Shown here: in pieces, positions 9,895-21,706 of the stretch | How positions within the stretch are numbered: the first letter of the stretch is position 1 | How the letters are laid out: the number at the start of each line of letters is the position of its first letter | Assembly: GCA_015832175.1 (NCBI GenBank) | Contig: WJXW01000019.1 | Location: forward strand, 434,001 to 498,000 | From: Paraphaeosphaeria minitans | Taxonomy: Eukaryota > Ascomycota > Dothideomycetes > Pleosporales > Didymosphaeriaceae | Direction of reading: 5' to 3' | Length of the DNA: 64,000 nt | Notes under the pieces: model-generated | Database searches by the model: none | What the model was told of the DNA's origin: nothing | The model's input: the letters and a program-made list of their open reading frames with translations, nothing else | Made by a program: the position numbers and the translations under genes

Positions 9895-12800
9895 ATGTCT
9901 ACTCCATTGGCGCGCTGCGACCTCTACGCAGATGTCGAGAACCGAGCCCTCATTTGCCGTAAGTGCAAGTACGCCCTTGCCACCTCGAATTCCCAGGTCA
10001 CGACCCACCTCGACAAGAAGCACTACGTTTCCAAGGAGCTTCGCAAGGGACTGACGCGATATCTGCGTCAGCATCCATGCGGATTCAAAGACCCGAATGC
10101 CATCCCTATCCGTCCGAACGGATCGCCACCTCATCCAGAGCTCCGTGTTCACGAAGGCTTCGCTTGCCGCGAATGCGACTTTTACACCACAAGCTCAAAA
10201 CTATTGACTGGTCACCTCAGTACACTTCATCTGCGCGAACGAGCTTCCAGACAGAGAACGGACCCTTTGTATGACGACGTATTCCTCCAAACATGGAGCG
10301 ACGGCCCCACGCGCAAATACTGGACGGTGTCAGTGAACGGCAACGTGTCGCGCCAAGTGACCTTGCCGGGGGCTGAAGAACATCTCAAATCCGTGCGCGA
10401 GCGCGAGCATACTCGTCGAAAGGAGCAGCAGCGCATCGCCATGGCCGACACGGGATCGCAAGCAATGCAGAACACTGGCCCATGGATGGAGCGCACTCGC
10501 TGGCCGATCACCTTCCAGGGTGTCCGCCGCGATATGCTGCTTAGTCTCGCTGAAATACCTACGAATCACGATGCCGTCGACTTTGCCATCGGCCCTACAG
10601 ACGGTACGATCGGCGTCATAAGCCCTTCGCGGGACGAGAAGAAGATCTGGCATCTGACGCAGGCTGTACAACTCGTACTTGACCGGTGTGAGGAGACCAT
10701 GCGCCACACCGGTCGTCCGCTTTTGTGTTGGCTAGTCACCACGCCACCGTCGCCTTGCTTCCCGAAGCCATTCAAGTTTGTAGCTCGGGAGAAGACCAGG
10801 CGATCCTATCGCCGGTGGCTGAAAGGCTTCCTCGCGTTCATCTTTCGCGCATGGCGAATGGAGCCGAACATACGTTCATCGTTAGCTGGCATTCGGCTAT
10901 CCCAGAAGCAGTCAGCTCGCTTGCAGTCGATCTGGGAGCATCCATTATGGGGTTTAAGGACCAGTCCGGGTCTGTGGGCGGACCTTCGAGTAGATCACCG
11001 GTCATCAAACAACGCAAGGGGTGATGCGACCAGTGCGGCGCATAGTATGAGTGAAGGCGACTCAGATGAAGGAATTGACGGAGAGGTTGCACACGGAGAT
11101 AATGGAAATGATATGGGGGACGGTGAGGACAATAGTGATCCGGGGTTGGATTTAGATGCAGAAGAAATTACGGATTCAGATGCGGATCTCGATGGCAGAA
11201 CCGACTCGTCCTCAGATGTACCCACTATGGGCAAAATGTCCGAAGAGATCCTGGATGCAGCCGCTGAGCTGCTACAGCTTCTGTTCGAGTTATGCATCAC
11301 ATTCATGACGGAGGAGTTTAGGGACGGCCAGGCTAGCTCTAGTACCCTAGTCTACTACAGCGGCGTCCTCGCGCTACGAGGTACCGGGGAGACTTTCCGA
11401 TCGGCTAAACTATTCACGCCCATTCTTTCATCGTTGATATACATCCAGCGACTGCTGTTCCTCGAGTATGCCTTGCCATATAAGGCGTACTCACGGATAG
11501 GATTGGAACGAAGGCCTCGCTACGGACAACTAGAGCGATCGAATGCTGTGCGGCTAAAGTATATGGTAGAAGGAGCCATGTATCCTCTCGCAGAGTTCTA
11601 GAGTCTCCGGGACTTTGGTCGAGTGATGGCGCGCACTGATCCTCCATCCTTCCTCTTCCGTTGGAGCGAACGATGGCCAGACTATCTCGGATGGCACCGA
11701 ACATGTCACCATGGATGGCTTCCGGTCCTTCGTGAACTTCTTTCTGGACGTAGCGGAGCAACTTTGCCGGGAGCTGATGTTCGATGTCCTTCCTCCGGTG
11801 GATTTCAGTAGGGTCAAGGATGAGATTGGCAATGCGAATCAGGGTTTTTCGTTTGTCCGTCATTCCGGAAACTACCTGTCGGATGCTTACCTAGAGCTTT
11901 CCACGCGAGCTTGCACCACTCGCCGGAACGGGCTGTTCAAAGAAGGCCGTTGGAACTGGAAAGCGATTTGGTCCTATCTAAAGAAAGTAGAAGCGTTTCT
12001 GGAGGCACTGGCAGGAGTGTGCTACCTGAGCGGAGGACAACTCCCCCGGATCCCGGAACTCTTTGGACTGGAATGCGAGAACGGACCGGCGAGCGCCAGG
12101 GGCTTCTATGTGTACAACGGTCATGTTCTCTACCTGACCAGACATCACAAGGCAAAGAGGTCTACGAATCGAGAATTCTACGTTGCCCGCTACCTACCAG
12201 CACGTGCGAGCCTTGTTGTCTACTACTATCTTGTCTACATTTGGCCCTGTATCAGGATGTTGCAACAAGAAAGACCGGGCAGCGCCGCACCCTTTTGTTT
12301 TGTTCCGACGAGACGCCAGATCGACCCTGGGAATCCCGCAAGCTGGCAGCGATCCTCCGAAGAGCGAGTTCCCAGGTATGGGGATGGTCCGTAAACGCCC
12401 AACTTTGCAGGCAGCTGACCAAGACCATCGCGATCACGGAGAGGCATGTGAAAGAAGTGCATCAGCGGTTCAATAGGTACGACGACAAGGGCCCAAGCGC
12501 GTAAATAAACGTCGCATATGCATGGCAAAGCGGTCATCGGCCTTTGCAGCGGGCAAATACGTATGGACAGGATGGTGCATTTCCAACGCATTTACAGCCA
12601 TCGTTATTGCGGGTGTACGAGTGGGTCTCTAGCCGGTGGCACGAATTTTTGCGCCAGCCTAGTAAGGGCGAAGTCGACAGTAGTCACGCTATTGGACATA
12701 CGATCAGGCCACACGCTTTGCCAGCGGCACTTATAACTACTGCAGGCAAAGATTCTAATCAAATAGGGTGTACGCTGAATCCGGTGCTGCCAGATCCTAG

Positions 12801-13119
12801 CATGTTTCCAATCAGAAGCCGGAAAGACTCTTCGGGCAATAATAAGACTACACAACTTCCGGCTACTGCTACGCAAGCTGTTAAATTCTCCAGATTGGGT
12901 GAAAGCACCAGTACGCATCGGCAACTATGGCCTCCGGACAAGCAACTTCAAAAACTCTCCCGGCTATATCGCTACTTGGATTACTGGGGATGGATGTCTT
13001 GCCCGCTGTGCTCAACGTACCTTTTACGTCAGTCAGAACATGATCAACAATTAAGAGAATGCGAGAGCAGAACAGAATCTAAGCTAGCTAGGAGGGTGTT
13101 ACAATTTCTAGAGTATTAA
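9895..13119 (+). pseudogene. OrsD-like (DUF3505) C2H2 / telomere-associated type protein, broken
   Basis: From ATG 9895 the frame encodes two C2H2-like fingers (CRKCKYALATSNSQVTTHL..KKH and CRECDFYTTSSKLLTGHL) typical of DUF3505/OrsD proteins. A long conserved region follows, with an acidic serine-rich linker near 11050-11220. The gene is disrupted by a TAG at 11599-11601, a frameshift near 11670 (resuming as SDGTEHVTMDGFRSFVNFF), a second shift near 12290 and an in-frame TAA at 12502-12504. Coding similarity then continues (YAWQSGHRPLQRANTYG, DGAFPTHLQPSLL) to 13119, ending in a CPLC...H...C cluster. Relatives are often joined to RecQ-type helicases at chromosome ends, or occur in the orsellinic acid cluster. 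No helicase motifs are present here. The family assignment is from remembered motifs. Confidence 0.65.
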
Positions 13120-13334
13120 TCGCATCGACACCCTACCCAGGTTCCACTTTCTCGCACCCTGATTGGCTCTACTGGCTTCGGAGCTGGCCCGGCCCGTGCC
13201 TCGCCTCACCAAAACGCTACGGGAGCTTGCTGCTTGCGCGTATCTACTATACTCCAGTAACTATGCAAGATAATTAAGGATAGATGCGCTTAGGTTTTAC
13301 TGCGTGTGGAAGATGTTGCCACGATACCAGCTCG

Positions 13335-13351
13335 TAACCCTAACCCTAACC
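13335..13351 (+). repeat. Interstitial telomeric tract (CCCTAA)n
   Basis: Seventeen bases reading TAACCCTAACCCTAACC, almost three units of the TTAGGG-type telomere repeat in C-strand orientation. It lies 216 bp after the OrsD-like pseudogene and directly before an LTR start. Confidence 0.85.
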
Positions 13352-13352
13352 T

Positions 13353-13460
13353 TGTCAGATAGAACGAGGGCGTTGAGGTCGGATCTGCACAATCGAGCAG
13401 GGACCACCGCACTTGTCGCACTAGCCCAGGGGTCAAACCAACCGAACAGAGTGGACAGAA
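13353..13460 (+). mobile_element. Truncated, diverged Copia LTR fragment
   Basis: Begins with TGTCAGATAGAACGAGGGCG and follows the 198-bp LTR found at 57313-57510 and at both ends of the Copia element (57585-62768). It is near-identical for about 85 bp, has a small deletion in the CACTACCTAGCCC segment, and degenerates after GGGGTCAAACCAA. The terminal TATCTGACA is missing, so it is a 5' LTR piece. Confidence 0.8.
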
Positions 13461-13522
13461 ATCAACCATATTATGGGGCAAGAACACAAGATCAAGGGTG
13501 AAATTGAACAAAGCTGAAAAGA

Positions 13523-14032
13523 TTGATAAAGGCGTCAGGCTTGAAAGTTTTTCCAGTCTCTGATGTTGCCCAGTACTTACGGAAGCGTAATAAGGCGCAC
13601 ACCATCGACGCAGAGCTACAACAAGGGCCACGAAACTGCGACGCATATGTCACCGTTGGAACGCTCCCAGCACTCGAGCGTATCAGGTCCATCCCCTGGA
13701 AAGACCTATGGAGGATGCCGCTATTGACGGATACATTCTATAGAGCAGATACTCTTGGTATTCATCGCCAATGGTCCGCCGAGACAAGCAATCGTTGTGG
13801 GAATGTGGAGAAAGACGAGGTTTGTTTGCGAGTGCTCGAATCAGCGAGGGTCATCGCAGGGAGGGAACGTGAGGATAATGGGAGAGTGGCTCAGACGGTC
13901 AAGTTGATTCTTGAGCCTGGAATCTACTTTTGGGGAATTGACACTGATGCGACAGATGAAGATGTGAGCATAGGGTGTGCGGCGCTTTTAGAAGAAGACC
14001 TGGTCCTGCAAAACGTCAGTAGCGAAGGCTGA
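13523..14032 (+). CDS. Unrecognised ORF, probably gene fragment
   Basis: An open frame of about 169 codons with protein-like composition (for example DAYVTVGTLPALERIRSIPW, VKLILEPGIYFWGIDTD). It has no credible ATG at its 5' end; the frame opens from TTG just after the LTR relic, so the N-terminus may have been removed by that insertion. Acidic C-terminus; no domain recognised. The 3' end converges on the Zn2Cys6 gene on the other strand, about 120 bp away. It could be a truncated host gene or a chance ORF. Confidence 0.35.
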   Translation: MIKASGLKVFPVSDVAQYLRKRNKAHTIDAELQQGPRNCDAYVTVGTLPALERIRSIPWKDLWRMPLLTDTFYRADTLGIHRQWSAETSNRCGNVEKDEVCLRVLESARVIAGREREDNGRVAQTVKLILEPGIYFWGIDTDATDEDVSIGCAALLEEDLVLQNVSSEG

Positions 14033-14150
14033 CGGCGACACATGTCAATAAAGGTGGAAGTTCGGATCATCCCACAAAGATAGCGCAGATAGGTAATTAT
14101 ATCTTCCAACTTAGACGCATTGAGCGCCATGGTGCTCGGTAGCACTTTCC

Positions 14151-14934
14151 CTAGTACAGGAATGGGGCAAGCGATTCAGCCCCAGCATCGGTGGTCTTAT
14201 GGAAGTTCTGCATGTTGCATTCGCCCCATGCAAAGTGATTACCGGTACATGAACAAATTGAACCATCATTCGACGGTGGGTAGATTTGGAACGAAGTGCT
14301 GGTATCTTGGCCAACAAGATCAGTGGGTCTTTGTTCGCGACTTCTAAGCAAGCCTTCATGTAGAACAAGGCCGGCATCGGAGTTGACCGAGACCGACACA
14401 TCAACGTTGACTTTCTCAATGTTGGCGGCACTTATGTATCCAACAGATGATCGCTTCGCAAGTGTCTCGTTATCCCTCGTTGGCGCAAGGGCAGAGCTAT
14501 CATCTCCAAGCTGTCGGGTAACATCAGCACTGGTCACGCGTCGTATTTTTCGAGACGTACTGAATCCATGAATCCCTTAATCATTTTTCGCCCCTCGTCG
14601 TCAACATGGAAATCCAAATCTCTCAAAAGAGAAATGAGCCGACTGTTTTGATCGATAGCTCTAAAGGGATTAGTGGTGCAATCTTAAGAGTCTGGGAGAC
14701 GTACTTCTTTAAGCGATCGCTTCGAGCCTGAGAATAGGTGCAAGGCATATGGTGATCCACACAGTACCGACAATGCGGCCGCTCTCCATTGCATTTGCCT
14801 TTGCGCTTGTGACAGTTATTGCAAGCTTTTTGAACCCGGTGTTTCGCATGTCTACTGCGAGGCGGCTTCTGGTCCTGGTCAGGCATTGCGAGCCTGGGAA
14901 TCGCTACCTTGCGTGCGTATGGTTGGCTGTTCAT
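14151..14934 (-). CDS. Small Zn2Cys6 binuclear-cluster transcription factor
   Basis: Model complement(join(14151..14510,14561..14660,14705..14934)), 229 residues. ATG at 14932-14934. Intron 1 (44 bp, GTACGT...CACTAAT...TTTAG) and intron 2 (50 bp, GTACGT...GACAG) keep the frame. Cysteines 38, 41, 48, 55, 58 and 65 give C-x2-C-x6-C-x6-C-x2-C-x6-C (CNNCHKRKGKCNGERPHC...), the exact Gal4-type spacing for two zinc ions. A basic linker and a leucine-rich stretch (LISLLRDLDF) suited to dimerisation follow. The usual long fungal-specific regulatory domain is absent; the protein ends 164 residues after the last cysteine. It may be a genuinely short regulator or a 3'-truncated one. Targets cannot be inferred. 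Confidence 0.8.
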
Positions 14935-15454
14935 TTCGTGGCTATATCAGCTAGAAGAGGGCGATGTGATCATAAAGGCTTGGGCTTGAATAGTGTGGAT
15001 AAGGTAGTGATCTTCCGGACCCGGTCTAGTGCGGTATGACATCTTAGAGAGCTACCCCTCACCCGTCCCATGTCGTGTTGAGCGATCGCAAGCTACTCGT
15101 GCTATTACCGAAGCCTGCCCGCCAGTGGTGGTGCAAAGCAAGGATAATCTGGCTGGCCTCATCGCGTCGACGAATTGGCCACTGAGCGCGCTGAGTGGAT
15201 GCTCAATTGCATAAATTTTAGTCGGCATTCTTCTGGGTTATATGGTCTCCCTCAACGAGCCGAGACGAGAGCTCGGCGGTTGCTTGATCTAGAAAGGGCG
15301 CCGGCTGACTGAAGAAAGAACTGGATGCGAAATATAGCAGGAAAGAATTGCTTTCAGGCACGCGACTTGATAGCTTTTTGTACTTTGACTGTGTCGCATC
15401 TCGTTTTGTCTTACTTGACTGCCTAACTGTGAGAACCGGCAGCTTTTCGGCGCT
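14935..15454. other. Intergenic, upstream of the small Zn2Cys6 gene
   Basis: No gene supported. A 106-codon minus-strand ORF (15218-15538) overlaps sequence that is clearly LINE-coding on the plus strand, so it is treated as a shadow. Confidence 0.5.
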
Positions 15455-16878
15455 ACAGTCACCGCCAGCATCGACTACGCAGCGGTAGCATGGTTCCCCC
15501 AATACCTGGATAAGGAGATATCTGCCTGGATGCGGCACATACTAGGACCGATACAACGCCTAGGTGCGAAGGCGGTCACGAATTGTTTCCGCTCTGTTTC
15601 AGAGGAAGCGGGGTGTGCAGAGGCGTACCTACCCTCCACCTCATGCCGACTCAAGAGGAGAATAGCGAAATTCTGGGTGGACGCTCACACTCTGCCCAAG
15701 TCTAGTCTACTATGAAAACCATTGAAGAGGGCGATGCGAGCGGGACATAAGACCCAGTACAAGTCTCCGACCATGTACATGGCAATGTCCTTCAGACACT
15801 CCCTCACAGACATGGAAACTATCCATGGATTCGCTATATCGCCGTGGGGACGACTTCACAAGCAAAGAATAGGCTTCCGTCCAGACAGAGAGGGAGCCAA
15901 GAACAGATGCATTGACATGCAGGGCCGGGAAGTACAACTGTTCACAGATGCGTCTATGAGAAACAAAAAGGTGGGATACAGCGTAGTAATCTTGGAGGGC
16001 GAAAGAACGGCCTCCCAAGAAAGACGCACAATAGGGAGCACCGACATGATGAACATATACATTGCGGAACTGGACGCCATCAAGGAAGCGGTTGACTGGG
16101 CTAAGGCCATACTGACGACTATCCCAACGCTGCCCGGCGCAACAGTATATTCGGACTCCATGTCTGCGCTTCAAGCGATCCCGAAGCCTGCTCTCAGTCA
16201 ATAATCGCACACGTCACCCAAGCCCTCAGTAATAGGGAAGGCCGGAGGGTCCAGCTTGAATGGGTCCCATCCCCTTCTGACATTTCGGGGAGCGTGGCTG
16301 CCAACGAGTCCGCGAGGGCCACCAAGAAACCCGGTAGCGAGGTACTGAATTTGCCAGGACTTCAATGTAGATTCCGATCAGTAGGCGCCTCGAAACTCAA
16401 GGGAGCAATACCGATGTCGAAGCCGATCAAAGAGTGGACGACTGGAAGACACTTCAAACAACTAGACACAGCACTTCCGGGAGCACATGCGAGGCTGCTC
16501 TACGACACCTTAACAAGAGAAGAAGCGCGGACATTAGCCCAGCTCCGGACAGGCCACTCGAAGCTCCGAGCTTTTCTAGCAAGAATAGGAGCAGATAGAG
16601 GTGATCAATGTGAATGCGGCCAAGGCAAGGAGGACACGCGCCACTTTCTGTTTCAATGCCGAAGATACGCACACCTCCGTGAGGATATGATCAGAGAAGC
16701 GGGGGACAGGTATGGCGACCTATCCTACATGCTCGGTGGAAGATCACCACACACGAACCCGGACGGCTCCAGCCCCGACGATCCCATTACCCAGTGGAAA
16801 CCTAATCTAGACGTGGTCTACGCGACCATCAAATTTGCACGCAGAACGGGGAGGCTAAATCCGTCATCTGATAATTAA
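15455..16878 (+). mobile_element. 5'-truncated LINE relic (RT end, RNase H, zinc C-terminus)
   Basis: Translated in shifting frames, this is the last third of a Tad/I-like ORF2. The RT C-terminal region is at about 15459-15715 (SIDYAAVAWFPQYLDKEISA, LGPIQRLGAKAVTNCFRSV, WVDAHTLPKSS). RNase H follows at about 15900-16300 (VQLFTDASMRNKKVGYSVV, ELDAIKEAVDWAKAI, VYSDSMSALQAI, VQLEWVPSPSD). The C-terminal zinc cluster CECGQGKEDTRHFLFQC lies near 16610-16660. Frames change near 15715 and 16190. It differs in sequence from the LINE copies at 17.6, 19.1, 24.9 and 36-45 kb, so it is a separate, older lineage. Confidence 0.85.
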
Positions 16879-17569
16879 CCACACATAGACATAGTAGTCC
16901 TCAGGCAGGAGAATCACAACGGAGTCCACTAGCAGGTCCAACAGGAATGGGCTGAGGAATGAGGTTTTGAGACCAATACAGAGAGGGATACGAGGAGCTC
17001 GTCACAATTGAGGAATAGCGTACACGCTAGTCCCCGAACACCACTCCGCGGTCCATTGTCAACACCAACCCACTTACTCCACGCGCCCATAACTCTGCCA
17101 AATCATGCCCAATTCTTTTAATTCAACATGCCTCTAACGCGTAGAAAGCTGAGTAAGACTTCCTCTACTTTTTCTTAGACCTATAATACGTTACGTCGCG
17201 AACTTTTGCCAGCGGAAAAGGCATACACAGTTGGTGCAATAATGAGCGAAGCATCATAGTACTTCTTAGCCAAATAACTTCCTATAACCTAGGGAGCGCT
17301 CAGCAAGCTCTTAGCACGCATAAAGGAGAGATTAGAGGCATCTGCACTACCTCTCTGGGACGCTCACCTCTACGAAACTGAGCCAGGACGTGGAGCTCCA
17401 GCCATAACGTTTTTAGAGGAGGAGTGTTAGATTTTAGCCTTCTCAGGTCGAAAATGTAAGTGAAAATCTAGAACAGAATGTGTTGTTTTTCTATACTATC
17501 CAAGGAATTTATATATCTAGTTCCTAGGGGTATGTTTGATACTCTGAATCGTTCCAGCCTTATTCATAG
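16879..17569. other. Intergenic, possible decayed transposon
   Basis: No intact coding frame. A short stretch near 17130 could encode a start resembling pogo-type transposase N-termini, but stops follow at once and I cannot support a call. The left part probably holds the 3' UTR of the preceding LINE relic. Confidence 0.35.
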
Positions 17570-19095
17570 TTTGGTTTGGTTTGGTTTGGTTTATTCTTAT
17601 GCCACTCGGGTGCCTTTCGGCCCGTAGGCTGCCTAAACTACTTCTGTCCCTTCCGGCCAATGAAATTCCGTCGAGTCCACGTTTCATTCTGAGCCCGCCG
17701 CGCTTCGTCCTCACCTTCCTGTATCAACTGTTGCCAACACTAGGTGTTCACCCAAAGATCCTCCTTACCCCTACCTGCACTGCGCCTCCGAGAGCAATTT
17801 CCCGGTCGTCGGCTTTCTTGTTACCGGCCAGTCGACTTCGAGTCCAAACGGGAGATATTGTGGGAGTCTCCTGGGGAATGTCTAAGGTCAGAGTTTATGG
17901 TTAGCATAGCCGTCCGGTGGCCATTGCATATTCAATGGTCTGGTTGACTACGTCGACATTTGGTTTCCAGGATTCGGCTTTCCCGTCCAAGAGCTCACCG
18001 GACGGAAGCCGCTGTTCAGATCGACCTCCTAGGAAGAAGGATAGATATCCCCATCTGTTGCCTGCGACTTCCTGGAGCGTTTTGCGTTCTTCTTTCCACA
18101 GCGGGCATTCGAACACGAAATGGCGTACCGTTTCCGGCTGACGTCCCCGGCAGGTGCATCTGTCCGAATTGGTAGCACCTATCTTGGCCGGATAACTGTT
18201 TAACCGGCATTTCCCTGTGCGCAGTTGGCATAGCACTGCTGCTCTCTTGTAGGTTTGTAGATCATAGATGCTTTTCGTATGCTTTCCAGGAAGTGCTGTG
18301 TCTATGTCGACCGGTTTCTCGAGCTTATCTTCGGTATGCATGAGAGTCTTCTTGAGAGCTGCCGACAACGTAAGCCCAGGAATAGGGTCTAGGGTCCCTT
18401 CGATTGCTTGCTTTGCCAGCTCATCTGCGATCTCGTCTCCCACTACCATAGCGTGAGCGGGGACCCATTGGAGGCGGATATGTGGGCCTCCCCTTCTTTT
18501 AATTTCCATTGTGGTGTTTATAATCAGTCGGATCACCGCCTGGCCACTTTGGCGAGAGGGGCGCGACACTGCTCTGATCGCTGATTGACTGTCGCTCACT
18601 ATCACATACGTGAGATCTCTGGCCTTGTTGCCAAATCGGGCGATCGTGTCGGGTGACCATATTGCTGAAATGAGTTCCAGTGCGGCTTGAATCGCAGTGA
18701 GTTCGACATGGGTGGATGTGTATCCAGCGTTCTTCCCGATCTTTACCGCCTCGCGGTGTTCGACTACCGAGTTGTCACTTCTTCTGGCCGAATGATAGAC
18801 CCCTACTCCTGCGTTGTGTCCTCGGTATGAGGCATCCACAAAAACTTTTAACTCGTCGGAGTCTTCTGCCCATTTTTGTGCTTCCTCTCCCTCGAGGATC
18901 TGTGCTTCTATCCCTTGTTGCCAAGGGGGTATGCAGAATGGATCGATTCTTTCCATCTCCGTGAGGTCGACCGAATCGAGTTGCATTGCGATGCGCTGGA
19001 GCGGCGACGGGAAGCGCTTGTTTTTGGTATCTATTCCCCGACGTATTTTCCACCAGGGATGGTTTACGGGAAGAGTGTGGCATTTGACCCAAAAG
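17570..19095 (-). mobile_element. LINE family B, 5'-truncated copy
   Basis: The 3' end carries a (CCAAA)4 tail (TTTGG x4 on the plus strand, 17570-17589) behind AATAAACC. The ORF (stop at 17901) runs upstream through the zinc C-terminus (CTCRGRQPETVRHFVFEC) and RNase H (VFVDASYRGHNAGVGVY, HVELTAIQAALELIS, IVSDSQSAIRAV, QWVPAHAMVVGDEIADELA). It is truncated about 19095, where it abuts a LINE A fragment on the opposite strand. The preserved part has one open frame of about 400 codons, so this copy is fairly young. Confidence 0.88.
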
Positions 19096-20378
19096 TTCTC
19101 AGATGGCTCTGAACAGTACACAAAGGAAGGAGAAAAGCGGGTCACCTACGGCTACGCAGTGTATCAGAACGGAAGACAACTACAGCACGGCCGCGGGTCA
19201 CTACATCCTACCTCGCATGTGTTTGACGCTGAGGCAATCGGAGCGTGGAGAGGCCTCCAGCATACTATAAGGCAACCAGCGCTCAGCACCCGTCGAATCT
19301 GGATGTGCATAGACAGCACTTCAGTAATATGGTGCCTTAGAGGCGTCGCACCCTCTACCTCTCAATGGGCCTTCCTAGAGTGCCACGGCGCTATGGAGAC
19401 CCACGACGTCTCTATCAAATGGGCCCCTGGACACCTGGGTATCGAGGGGAACGAGACGGCTGACAGACTAGCTAATCAGGAGGCCCAGCACCCACCCCTC
19501 CCAACCGGCAAAGCTGCCATTCCCACACTCTCAGGCATCAAGTCAGTTGCTCGCAAAGCACTGCGTAGCACGCAACAGATCTGGTGGTCAGACAAGAAGA
19601 CGAAACTCTCTAGATGGTATAAAAGCTGGGACTTGGACTACGCACCACGCCGCGGGCCAAGAGAACTAGACCTACCCAGAGCTGTATTGGCTAGACTCCT
19701 CTCCATCCGATCGATGCATGGGGACTTTGCCTGGTACCACCAGAAGTTCCATCACAGCAACGCGAACCTCACCTGCTCATGCGGACGCGATAAGACGCCA
19801 GAGCACCTTGCGCTCTGCCGCAAGACCCTCGGGGCCTTTCGCTGCTGGCCACTTCGACCACCTGTACCACCATCCAGCCGGGCTGACGGCCTCGCGTATA
19901 CTGCGGCGCTGATAGGAGATCCAGAGGGCTTTGAAGCCTTTACCCAGCTCACACAGTACTATGCTAAGGTTTGTCCCCGGTAGTCCTCCCTCCCCTGCAC
20001 CAGCAGCGCACAATTCTACTGCACTCGGCCCAGCAGCACAACGGCTGCGACACTTGCCCCCCTTCTGCCTCTCTCTCTACCCTCTCCCTCTTACTCTCTC
20101 GCGCTCTTTTCCACTGTAACGGCATGAAGATGCCTCAGAATATAAGGGGCTCTCCCTGGTGTACATACACGGCTCAGTCTTCCTAACTGGAAGGGGAGCT
20201 GTAGCTTGAAATGATAGCAATACCCGCGTAGGCAAGAAATGCTTTCTAAGGTAGCGCGTTGGCACTGTAATTCCATAGCTTAGCACGTCTCATATGCCCT
20301 TCGGGAGGCGAGATGGCGGACTCGATCCCCGTCCCATGGACGAAAAATGAATACCAACCAACCAACCAACCAACCAAC
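19096..20378 (+). mobile_element. LINE family A, 5'-truncated copy 3
   Basis: Starts abruptly within RNase H (FSDGSEQYTKEGEKRVTYGY) and follows the C-terminal 295 residues of the intact ORF2 at 39820-43656 at high identity, including WAPGHLGIEGNETADRLAN and CSCGRDKTPEHLALC, to the stop at 19983. About 370 bp of 3' UTR and a (CCAA)n tail at 20354-20378 follow. Differences such as QHG for QSG and AIG for VVG show it is older than copies 1 and 2. Its tail sits directly on pogo transposase coding sequence, so it inserted into that gene. Confidence 0.9.
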
Positions 20379-21334
20379 ATTGCGGTGTTTGGGCCACTGA
20401 AGGCAGCCTACCGCGACCAAGTAGAACGACTGTTCGTAGTGGGGTAACTGTAGTTCTAAAGGAGCACTTCACCTCTTTATATAGCCCTGCTCGGGAGACG
20501 GCCATGAGCAGGAAAAACATTCTTGCCGGTTGGGCCAAAGCCGGTTTGTTTCCTTTCAACCCAGACAGGGTACTCAGGAGTCTCGCCAAGCCACTTGTCC
20601 CGCTGTCCGTCCGCAGCGAAGGCATTAAACCGTGCCTATCGCATGAAGTACCATCACATGGAGTACTTCACACCCCGATAACCCCGGTTTCGTCGGAAGC
20701 TCTCTCGTCCCTGCTTACCCTGATCAGACAAGATCTTCATGATGAGCCAAGTAGACGGCGCCATCAGAAGCTATTACAAAAGCTTGCCAATGCCGCTCAG
20801 ACATCCTTTGCCCAGCAAGCCCTCGACCAGGACCATATACAGTTTCTGTCGAACATGAACAATGAAGCCAAGCCTCGACGGAAGACTAAGTCGGAAATAC
20901 TCGGCAAGGCAAGGGTGATGAGCTACGAGGATATCGAGGCTGCACGAGCGAAGCGTGCTGAGCACAAGGCTGCTACAGAAGCCAAAGGCAAGCGAAAACG
21001 CGGTCGAAAACCGAAGCGCTCTGCGACAACGACAGATGGGTCTTTAGAGGCAACAGTATCAGCCGACGCAGGAGAAGCCTCACAGGCAGTCGAAGACTTA
21101 CACATAGCGGCAGCTGAAGGTACCATAGATGAAGGTAAATCTCATACAAAGCGCAAGAGGGCAAGGAGGGAGACAGAGGAAGCCATAGCAGGACGTGCGA
21201 AACGCAGTAGGAATGGTGAGACTCCTACGTTAGAGCCCGCGACAGCTGCGGAAATGCAGACGATTGGAAGAGGTGGGATGGAGGAGAGGATTGCAGCAGC
21301 TCCCTATAGAGCTCCAGTGGCACATATGTATTGA
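20379..21334 (+). pseudogene. pogo/Fot-type DDE transposase, C-terminal half
   Basis: Coding resumes right after the LINE A tail with IAVFGPLKAAYRDQVERLF, the C-terminal side of a DDE_1 (pogo/Fot) catalytic domain. A one-base shift beside GTGGGG (about 20443) moves to the frame with VTVVLKEHFTSLYSPARE and NILAGWAKAGLFPFNPDRVL. A charged tail rich in K/R follows (KGKRKRGRKPKRS), typical of this group, ending at the TGA near 21334. The DNA-binding half and the first catalytic aspartates are missing; they are not found on the other side of the nested LINEs. Confidence 0.8.
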
Positions 21335-21706
21335 GTAGTAGAAGCTAGACTGGCGTAATCAGAAGCATGGAGCCTTACACACGTGGCCCTGGCGAAACCA
21401 GCTTCCCCATGCGCTTGCTGACTAATGTAACTTCTTCACTGGCCACACTATCGTAGCCGCTCTCCCCAGCCTGGCCACTTGCACCCTCCTAGCAACTGCA
21501 ACTAGCAACGAGACTATGCACAGACAAGTGCGGCGCTTCTTAACACTTCTTAGTAGCGACTTTTTAGGGTGCACGCTAATCTGAATCGTCAGGACTCGCG
21601 TCGTCGCCGGACGAGCGATTGATGTTGCTCGTTTCGACTAGGCTGCCACCTCAAGACCCCGCCGCAACCTGCTCCTACCGCTCCCCACTCCGCTCTACGC
21701 ACGAAT
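21335..21706. other. Intergenic upstream of HNWD copy 2
   Basis: No coding signal recognised. It should include the HNWD promoter and perhaps the terminal inverted repeat of the pogo element, which I could not identify by eye. Confidence 0.45.

Noticed and set aside
15218..15538. Minus-strand ORF with CYRC and AGGDC motifs
   Set aside because: Overlaps clear LINE RT coding on the plus strand; the cysteines are not arranged as a known cluster.
16879..17540. Possible pogo N-terminus matching the transposase half at 20.4 kb
   Set aside because: Only a few codons after an ATG look plausible before stops; it cannot be linked to the downstream half.
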